The notes under the pieces: generated by a model
Database searches by the model: none
What the model was told of the DNA's origin: nothing
Seen by the model: only the letters and a program-made list of their open reading frames with translations
Shown here: positions 1 to 4,412 of the stretch, one piece after another
How the letters are laid out: every line of letters begins with the position of its first letter
Numbering within the stretch: the stretch's first letter is position 1
Position numbers and translations under genes: made by a program
From: Phycisphaerae bacterium
GTDB taxonomy: Bacteria > Planctomycetota > Phycisphaerae > Sedimentisphaerales > Anaerohalosphaeraceae
Assembly (NCBI GenBank): GCA_021736615.1
Contig: JAIPFN010000258.1
Coordinates: 1 to 8,519, forward strand
Length of the DNA: 8,519 nt
Direction of reading: 5' to 3'

Positions 1-47
1 GCCACACGAGCCTTAAATTCCTTACCAAAATGCCGTCTTTTTGCCAT
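1..47 (-). CDS. IS3-family transposase OrfA, 5' end only (cut by window edge)
   Basis: Reading leftward from an ATG at 47-45, the first 15 codons give MAKRRHFGKEFKARV followed by a partial codon. This is the characteristic start of IS3-type OrfA proteins, whose helix-turn-helix domain (HTH_Tnp_1) begins with a basic stretch followed by (F)xxEFKARVALEA. OrfA binds the element's terminal repeats and in IS3 elements is usually fused to the DDE transposase OrfB by programmed frameshifting. An AGGGG ribosome binding site lies about 9 bases before the ATG, and an extended -10 promoter lies behind that. Only the start is visible, so whether the element is intact cannot be judged. I did not identify its terminal inverted repeat between 48 and 130. 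Confidence 0.75.
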   Translation of the reverse strand, partial: MAKRRHFGKEFKARV

Positions 48-521
48 AACTCTAACCCCTACAAGAACTTAATGATGCTTTAATTATAGCACATCATACA
101 ACCTTATACCATGGTTTGATTTCTGGGGAGTATTATAATCTTCGGCAAAAAATCAATTAAGTATGCAGAAAATTATGGCTAAATTTTGTTTTTTTCGCAA
201 AAACCATCAAGGTTAACAGGTTATCTGCTTTTGTTAGCGGGCATTTTTCCTTATTGGTAGAGCATCCATTTCCTTGAAGTAGCCCAGGAACACGTTTTAA
301 GGCCTAATAACGAATCTAAAGTGAAAAGACATATAACATCTTACTTAAAGGCAAGCTAAGTTTGTTTTTTTTGAGAATTATGAATTATATTTTTTGGGAA
401 GGGAGTATATTTGTCAAGTTTGCCCATCTGCAAGTTTCGATAAAGGACACATTGCATTAAAACAGGAAATTTTTTATCATTCTTTGCAATACCGTCGCGC
501 ATTGCTCTAAATACGATTTAA
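48..521. other. Intergenic stretch without a supported gene
   Basis: These 474 bases are A/T-rich with long T and A runs, and I see no reading frame with a start, ribosome binding site and recognisable product. The left end (about 48-110) is the 5' region of the insertion element. The rest separates it from the 3' end of the prenyltransferase operon and may include the element's outer end, which I could not locate. A weak hairpin (GCAAT at 486-490 with ATTGC at 501-505) lies just past the prenyltransferase stop but lacks a T-run in the right orientation, so no convincing operon terminator was found. Confidence 0.5.
83..91 (-). promoter_or_regulatory. Extended -10 promoter for the transposase
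   Basis: On the minus strand this reads TGCTATAAT, an exact TGn-TATAAT extended -10 element. It lies about 35 bases before the transposase ATG. No good -35 is seen at 16-18 bases, which is typical of extended -10 promoters. The -10 lies inside an imperfect inverted repeat (ATGATGC at 72-78 against GCACATCAT at 89-97), which could be an operator or part of the element end. Confidence 0.45.
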
Positions 522-1439
522 CTAATAAAGTGTGTAGAGCCAATCCTTGATCTGCTCACCGTAAAGTATGATCCCGCCGGTCATTAGGGTCCAAAGTCCG
601 ATAGTCAACTGAAAGGGTCTGTCATGAATTATCAGGTCTGTCGGGTCGGCATATACGCCTCTCATTGAAAGCATCGCAAATCTGAAAACAGCGTATACGA
701 CCAGCGGTAATGTATAAATCAGGTAGTTTGTTCCGATACGCTGGACGGTCGAGGGGTTCAGTCCGTAGAAAAGGAATACCACCACCGCGATACCTGCAGA
801 CAATGTTATCAGGTGGGTAAGCAGGTCCGGAGTGTAAAGTATCAGCGTAGGTCTGTGGTCTTCGGCGGTCTCTGCATCGCCGAGTGTCACCATCTCATTG
901 TACCTCTTGCAAAAACCCATGAAAAGACAGATGGTAAACATGCAGATAAACAGCCATGGGCTAAGTTTTACTTCTATCGCCACGGCCCCGGCCGCCGCCC
1001 GCAAGACAAATCCCATCGCGATACAGATAACGTCGATGATGGGTTTCTTTTTTAGAAATGTCGAGTAGGTGATCTGCATGGCTATGTAAAGGGCGACGAT
1101 GAAGGCGAGGATATTCGAGATGGCAAGCGCAGTGCCGAAAGCCAAAACTAGGAAGAATACGGCCATTGCAAACGCTGCCCGCTTACTGATCCTGCCGGAC
1201 GCGACCGGTCGGTTTTTTTTCCGCGGGTGCTTTCGGTCGGCATCGGCGTCTTTTATGTCGTTGATTGCATAGGCAAAAGACGAGGCAAAACAAAAAGCCA
1301 CCGCGGCCGCCAATGCGCATCCGACACTTGTCAGCGCATTTGGTCCAAATATTTGCTTGCTGAAAACCACCGGCATCAGAACGACAACATTCTTGATCCA
1401 GTGATCGACCCGTGCCAGTTTTATTATTGCTGAAAACAT
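522..1439 (-). CDS. UbiA-superfamily prenyltransferase, decaprenyl-phosphate phosphoribosyltransferase-like
   Basis: This is a polytopic membrane protein of 305 residues, the usual length for the family. It resembles 5-phospho-alpha-D-ribose-1-diphosphate:decaprenyl-phosphate phosphoribosyltransferase (mycobacterial Rv3806c/UbiA), which moves 5-phosphoribose from PRPP to a polyprenyl phosphate, the first step to decaprenylphosphoryl-arabinose. Visible hallmarks are WIKN near residue 14, the Mg-binding NDxxDxxxD at 60-68 (N60, D61, D64, D68) followed by HP and RPVASG at 77-82, YSTFLKKKPIID at 125-136, LRAAAGAVA at 146-154, KRYNE at 178-182 and a late DPTDLIIHDR at 265-274. This order and spacing match Rv3806c better than quinone or haem UbiA enzymes. 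About eight or nine hydrophobic segments are evident. It is the last gene of the minus-strand operon, starting 59 bases after the aminotransferase stop, with a weak GGAT ribosome site about 10 bases before the ATG. The acceptor lipid and the final sugar are not known. Confidence 0.92.
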   Translation of the reverse strand: MFSAIIKLARVDHWIKNVVVLMPVVFSKQIFGPNALTSVGCALAAAVAFCFASSFAYAINDIKDADADRKHPRKKNRPVASGRISKRAAFAMAVFFLVLAFGTALAISNILAFIVALYIAMQITYSTFLKKKPIIDVICIAMGFVLRAAAGAVAIEVKLSPWLFICMFTICLFMGFCKRYNEMVTLGDAETAEDHRPTLILYTPDLLTHLITLSAGIAVVVFLFYGLNPSTVQRIGTNYLIYTLPLVVYAVFRFAMLSMRGVYADPTDLIIHDRPFQLTIGLWTLMTGGIILYGEQIKDWLYTLY

Positions 1440-1468
1440 TTAGACACTATCCAAATTTATAATTCTTT

Positions 1469-1497
1469 ATCCCTGCGTTTGTGCTTCGGGTTTTTGT
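1469..1497. repeat. 29-bp direct repeat, copy A (aminotransferase/prenyltransferase junction)
   Basis: This copy matches 2645-2673 at 26 of 29 positions without gaps (plus-strand core ATCCCTGCG ... GCTT ... GGGTTTTTGT). It starts one base beyond the aminotransferase stop codon and ends about 30 bases before the prenyltransferase ATG in the direction of transcription. The mismatches are at 1478, 1481 and 1487. Confidence 0.7.
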
Positions 1498-1498
1498 C

Positions 1499-2596
1499 TC
1501 ACAGAAAATCGAGTATGCTTTTTACCGCGTAGTCCTGCATTTCGTTTGTCAGTTCCGGGTATACCGGCAGAGCCAGAACTTCCTTTGCCGCCTTTTCCGC
1601 TACGGGGAAATCGTCTTCCTTGTAACCGAGGTACGCAAAACATTCCTGCAAGTGAAGCGGCAGCGGATAATAGACCATACAGCCGACTCCGTTGTTTCTG
1701 AGGTGATCGAATACCTTGTCGCGGTTTGGCACGCGGATAACATACTGATTATAGATCGAAATACAACGCTCGTCGATATATGGAATTGTTATCAGCGAAT
1801 CGGCGAACTTCTTATTATAGTACGCCGCGTTTTTGCGTCTTGCCGCCGACCATTTGCTCAGGTGTTTAAGCTTGATATTCAGTGCGGCAGCCTGTATAGC
1901 GTCAAGCCGGAAATTACCGCCGATATACTTATGCTCGTAAGCACCGGTCTGTCCGTGGTTACGCATAACCTTCATTCGTTGATAAAGGCGCTCGTCATTT
2001 GTGACGATCATTCCGCCGTCGCCGATGCCGCCGAGATTTTTTGATGGGTAAAAACTAAAGCATCCTGCCGTGCCGATACTGCCTGCCGGTTTTTTGTTGT
2101 ACGTGCTGGAGATCGACTGGGCCGCGTCTTCGATTACGGCAAGACCGCAACTGCCGGCGATCCGCATGATAGGGTCCATGTCGGCCATCTGTCCGTAGAG
2201 GTGGACGGGCACTATCGCCTTGGTTTTATCGGTTACGGCTGCTTCTATCAACGTCGGGTCGATGTTGTAGGTCTTTTCATCGATGTCTACAAATACTGGT
2301 TTCGCCCCCGTCCTGGCGATGCATCCGCCGGTGGCAAAAAATGTAAACGGGGTAGTGATCACCTCGTCGCCGGGTCCGATGTCAAGGCTCATCAGACAGT
2401 TTAGAATCGCGTCCGTACCGCTGGAAACACCGACGGCAAATTTGCACTCGCTAAGCTTTGCAATGCGATCTTCTAGTTCTTCGACCTTTGGACCGCCGAT
2501 GACCCATTGAGCGTCAAGAACTTCGTTGATCTGCTCGAGGATTTCATCTTTCATACTCGCATATTGCGCCTTTAACTCCAGTACTGGAACCTGCAT
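1499..2596 (-). CDS. DegT/DnrJ/EryC1/StrS-type PLP sugar aminotransferase (WbpE-like)
   Basis: This 365-residue cytosolic protein is full length for the PLP-dependent aminotransferases that convert a keto group on a nucleotide sugar into an amine. Seen in order: ELKAQYASMKDEI at the N-terminus, GTDAIL at 60-65, GDEVITTPFTFFAT at 76-89, VPVHLYGQMADMDPI at 129-143, EDAAQ at 156-160, the PLP lysine K186 in SFYPSKNLGGIGDGG, NFRLDAIQAA at 228-237, and YYPLPLHLQ at 309-317. All catalytic and cofactor positions look intact. The closest named relatives by eye are WbpE-type enzymes (UDP-2-acetamido-2-deoxy-3-oxo-glucuronate aminotransferase), but substrate cannot be read from motifs. It lies between the epimerase and the prenyltransferase. 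The ATG has GGAG about 9 bases upstream. The neighbouring SDR may supply or further modify its substrate, which is inference. Confidence 0.95.
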   Translation of the reverse strand: MQVPVLELKAQYASMKDEILEQINEVLDAQWVIGGPKVEELEDRIAKLSECKFAVGVSSGTDAILNCLMSLDIGPGDEVITTPFTFFATGGCIARTGAKPVFVDIDEKTYNIDPTLIEAAVTDKTKAIVPVHLYGQMADMDPIMRIAGSCGLAVIEDAAQSISSTYNKKPAGSIGTAGCFSFYPSKNLGGIGDGGMIVTNDERLYQRMKVMRNHGQTGAYEHKYIGGNFRLDAIQAAALNIKLKHLSKWSAARRKNAAYYNKKFADSLITIPYIDERCISIYNQYVIRVPNRDKVFDHLRNNGVGCMVYYPLPLHLQECFAYLGYKEDDFPVAEKAAKEVLALPVYPELTNEMQDYAVKSILDFL

Positions 2597-2644
2597 ATAT
2601 AATACTCCAAATAAAATACTATCACGCTTATGTGTTATCTTTTA

Positions 2645-2673
2645 ATCCCTGCGATTTTGCTTAGGGTTTTTGT
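2645..2673. repeat. 29-bp direct repeat, copy B (epimerase/aminotransferase junction)
   Basis: This is the partner of the copy at 1469-1497, in the same orientation and at the equivalent place: the end of one gene, just before the next. Here the repeat includes the epimerase stop codon (2661-2663) and its last codons, so the epimerase C-terminus (KQKP) is encoded by repeat sequence. It ends about 49 bases before the aminotransferase ATG. Confidence 0.7.
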
Positions 2674-3623
2674 TTGTTGTTTATGATAAGGTCGAGGGTT
2701 TCGTCCAGATTTACTTTTGCCTCGTAACCTATTGTCTGATTTATTCTCTCCAGACATGGCACCCTTCTTAGCATATCGTCGAAAGGTTTTCCATAGGCCT
2801 CTTCATAGGAGAGGTATTTCTTTTTACTTTTTGAGCCGGTCTTTTCTATTATCTTATCGGCGAGTGCTTCTATTGTAATCTCTTCGTCGGAACCAATGTT
2901 ATAGACGCGACCGAAGTTGCTGCCTTTTTCGATCAGTCCGATTAGTGCTCCTACCACGTCGCCCACATAACAAAAGCACCTTGCCTGCTTTCCGGTTCCG
3001 TAGATCGTAATGTCTTCGCCTTTTAGGGCTTTGTCGACGAAACGCGGTACCACCATTCCGTATTGGCCGGTCTGTCTTGGCCCGATGGTATTGAAGATCC
3101 TTACCACTACAACTTCCAGCCCGAATTCTTCGTGATAGGCGAAGCCCAGAAATTCGTCAATGGCCTTGCTGCACGCGTATGACCAGCGAGAAAAACGTGT
3201 GCTCCCCAGAACAGTGTCGTCGTCTTCCCGGAATGGAACGTTTTCGCTCTTACCGTAAACCTCGCTGGTCGAGACCAGAAGGGCCTTCTTTTTGTACTTG
3301 TTGGCAAGTTCCAGTACTATCTCGGTGGCATGGATGTTTGTTTCTATGGTGTGAACAGGACGATCTACGATCAACTGAACCCCGACAGCCGCAGCCAGGT
3401 GAAAAACCACGTCACAATCTGCGATAAGCCCGTCCATAACCGCTGCGTCACACGCGTCGCCTTCGACAAAACTGACCTGTCCGCTTTCGATTAGAGGGGC
3501 GATATTTTCTATGCAGCCGGTACTAAGGTCGTCAATAATTGACACTGACCACCCTTTGTCAATGAGCTTGCGGGAAAGATGCGACCCGATAAAGCCCGCT
3601 CCGCCAGTAATAAGTGCCTTCAT
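2661..3623 (-). CDS. NAD-dependent nucleotide-sugar epimerase/dehydratase (extended SDR)
   Basis: This is a 320-residue extended short-chain dehydrogenase/reductase acting on a nucleotide sugar. The Rossmann signature GGAGFIG is at residues 7-13, the NAD-ribose acidic pair DD at 31-32, FHLAAAVGV at 74-82, the catalytic STSEVYG at 118-124, YACSK (Y149, K153) at 149-153, RIFNTIGPRQ at 175-184 and YGTGKQARCFCYVGD at 208-222. The overall pattern is that of UDP-sugar 4-epimerases and 4,6-dehydratases; the exact reaction is unresolved. A longer frame opens at 3698, but I place the start at 3623 because GGAGFIG must sit near the N-terminus. The extra 25 residues have no family counterpart, and the predicted transcription start (about 3676) lies inside them. 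A modest GGGAA site precedes this ATG. It is the first gene of the operon. Its last codons lie within a 29-bp repeat shared with the next gene junction. Confidence 0.93.
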   Translation of the reverse strand: MKALITGGAGFIGSHLSRKLIDKGWSVSIIDDLSTGCIENIAPLIESGQVSFVEGDACDAAVMDGLIADCDVVFHLAAAVGVQLIVDRPVHTIETNIHATEIVLELANKYKKKALLVSTSEVYGKSENVPFREDDDTVLGSTRFSRWSYACSKAIDEFLGFAYHEEFGLEVVVVRIFNTIGPRQTGQYGMVVPRFVDKALKGEDITIYGTGKQARCFCYVGDVVGALIGLIEKGSNFGRVYNIGSDEEITIEALADKIIEKTGSKSKKKYLSYEEAYGKPFDDMLRRVPCLERINQTIGYEAKVNLDETLDLIINNKQKP

Positions 3624-3682
3624 AAAAATAATTCCCGCAATCAGTGATTTAGGCAATAACGCCATCCGTGCCGTTTTCAGCA

Positions 3683-3711
3683 GTTTTAACCAATCCAAGC
3701 TGAAAAGTCAA
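3683..3711 (-). promoter_or_regulatory. Candidate sigma70 promoter of the epimerase-aminotransferase-prenyltransferase operon
   Basis: On the minus strand, TTGACT (3711-3706) is followed after exactly 17 bases by TAAAAC (3688-3683), matching the consensus hexamers at 5/6 and 4/6 positions. Transcription would begin near 3676, giving a leader of about 53 bases before the epimerase ATG at 3623. This argues against the alternative start at 3698. Confidence 0.5.
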
Positions 3712-3752
3712 TCAGATTTTGGGCGCAAGGTGTAAAGTGGAGCTAACGAAAC

Positions 3753-3770
3753 GACCCCCGGGGTCTTTTT
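3753..3770. repeat. GC-rich palindrome with T-run in the divergent intergenic region
   Basis: GACCCC-C-GGGGTC (3753-3765) is a perfect 13-base inverted repeat directly followed by TTTTT. An alternative pairing joins ACCCCC (3754-3759) to GGGGGT (3771-3776). It looks like a compact plus-strand terminator, but no plus-strand gene lies to its left. It sits between two divergent promoters and could equally be an operator or an insulating terminator. Confidence 0.4.
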
Positions 3771-3835
3771 GGGGGTTTGGGCAAGATGGCAAGTGCGGGG
3801 ATGTCTTGTTTTAGGTCAAAATGGGATAATTTCTG

Positions 3836-3864
3836 GTGACATGACTCAAGATTTGGCGTATAAA
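3836..3864 (+). promoter_or_regulatory. Candidate promoter of the small Cys-rich protein (predicts a leaderless mRNA)
   Basis: GTGACA (3836-3841) and TATAAA (3859-3864) are separated by exactly 17 bases. The expected transcription start, about 7 bases past the -10, falls at 3871-3872, on the ATG of the 65-residue gene. That gene also has no Shine-Dalgarno sequence, so a leaderless transcript would explain both facts. Confidence 0.45.
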
Positions 3865-3871
3865 TGCGTCT

Positions 3872-4069
3872 ATGGAAAAAATAGCAGCGGCAATAACAGT
3901 AGCTTTCGCGGCATTCTGCGTGGTATGGGCGTTTATAAGACAACTCAACTCCGACGGTGACAGCAGTTCGTGCGACGGCAATTGCGGTGCGTGCAAATTA
4001 AAACAAAACCCCGGACCGAACCAGCAAAAAGGCTGCAAGTTCGCGGAATCTGACGACCCAAAGAAATAG
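3872..4069 (+). CDS. Small cysteine-rich single-pass membrane protein
   Basis: This is a 65-residue protein with one hydrophobic helix at about residues 4-22 (IAAAITVAFAAFCVVWAFI), a short basic-polar linker, then a cysteine cluster C34-x3-C38-x2-C41 and a further C55, ending in a charged tail. The layout (N-terminal helix, then a compact Cys cluster) is like the FeoB-associated Cys-rich membrane proteins, but no feoB is in the window and the similarity is only architectural. The cysteines could bind a metal or an Fe-S centre. The frame is closed by a stop at 3842-3844 and has no other start before this ATG. There is no ribosome binding site, but a well-spaced promoter ends just before it. 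Frames on the other strand here lack these features. It is divergent from the sugar operon and is followed by pckG after 343 bases. Confidence 0.55.
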   Translation: MEKIAAAITVAFAAFCVVWAFIRQLNSDGDSSSCDGNCGACKLKQNPGPNQQKGCKFAESDDPKK

Positions 4070-4181
4070 TTTTAAAAGTAATTTAAAATAAAAACGCTTG
4101 CTTGCCTTTACCGCCCCCCCCTCATTTCAATGTTTTTGGCGTGTAATACATGCAAAAATCGCAATTTACCTACGAATAACC

Positions 4182-4228
4182 GTTTTTTTAAAAAAACACT
4201 TGACGCCCGATAATCAGATCGCTACAAT
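4182..4228 (+). promoter_or_regulatory. Strong sigma70 promoter with UP-like A/T palindrome
   Basis: TTGACG (4200-4205) and TACAAT (4223-4228) match consensus at 5/6 each with the optimal 17-base spacer. Just upstream, GTTTTTTTAAAAAAAC (4182-4197) is a perfect palindrome of seven T and seven A. It occupies the place and has the composition of an UP element that contacts the RNA polymerase alpha subunits. Transcription should start near 4235. The same palindrome could also bind a regulator. Confidence 0.7.
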
Positions 4229-4234
4229 TCACTG

Positions 4235-4340
4235 GTTTTTGCGCATAGCTTTGCCAACCTGGAGACTCGTGGTCTACTTTTATGGGCATGAAAATTAGTT
4301 TTCGCAGTTTATTGATCCGGCTTTTGTACCGGATTCTTTT
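4235..4340 (+). ncRNA. Candidate small RNA or attenuated pckG leader (about 105 nt)
   Basis: This is the interval between the predicted start of the strong promoter (about 4235) and the end of the terminator-like hairpin at 4315-4340. If the hairpin terminates, the product is an RNA of about 105 nt. If it is read through, it is the first part of a leader of about 178 nt for pckG. No known riboswitch class was recognised. A 24-codon frame without a ribosome site begins inside it at 4282 and reads across the hairpin to a stop at 4354-4356. Confidence 0.4.
4315..4340 (+). terminator. Intrinsic terminator-like hairpin inside the pckG leader
   Basis: ATCCGG (4315-4320) pairs with CCGGAT (4329-4334) around the loop CTTTTGTA and is followed by TCTTTT. 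The six-base stem can gain a G-U pair at its base. The T tract is short, so termination may be partial, as expected for an attenuator. It lies 73 bases before the pckG start. Confidence 0.5.
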
Positions 4341-4373
4341 ATGCAGTGATTTCTAAGAGCAAAAAACCTTAAC

Positions 4374-4379
4374 TATAAT
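4374..4379 (+). promoter_or_regulatory. Possible second -10 element for pckG
   Basis: A perfect TATAAT lies beyond the leader hairpin and would start transcription near 4386, leaving a 27-base leader before the GTG. The hexamer 17 bases upstream (TTCTAA) is a poor -35, so this promoter would be weak or activator-dependent. It offers a way to express pckG without passing the hairpin. Confidence 0.35.
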
Positions 4380-4412
4380 ATAGTAAGAAATCAGAAAGGG
4401 TAGTTACGGAAA

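Larger units (their letters stand above)
4070..4412. other. Intergenic control region before pckG
   Basis: This gene-free stretch of 343 bases holds a C8 homopolymer (4114-4121), a 16-bp perfect A/T palindrome (4182-4197), a near-consensus promoter (4200-4228), a terminator-like hairpin (4315-4340) and a second TATAAT (4374-4379). A frame from a TTG at 4098 to 4298 crosses the promoter and has no ribosome site or recognisable features, so I do not treat it as a gene. Confidence 0.6.

Noticed and set aside
341..371. Possible plus-strand terminator (ACTTA ... TAAGT then T-run)
   Set aside because: The stem is only five A/T-rich pairs, and no plus-strand gene precedes it.
1481..2044. 187-codon plus-strand open frame
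   Set aside because: It lies fully antisense to the aminotransferase, whose motifs are complete. The product shows no recognisable domain.
3624..3698. 25-residue N-terminal extension of the epimerase from an ATG at 3698
   Set aside because: The Rossmann GGAGFIG would be displaced from its usual place, and the best promoter predicts a start at about 3676, inside this extension.
3743..4038. Two minus-strand frames (3743-3943 and 3811-4038)
   Set aside because: They run antisense to the small Cys-rich gene and its promoter, lack ribosome sites and show no domain pattern.
4098..4298. 66-codon frame from a TTG before pckG
   Set aside because: It has no ribosome site, crosses the strong promoter and the A/T palindrome, and has no protein-like pattern.
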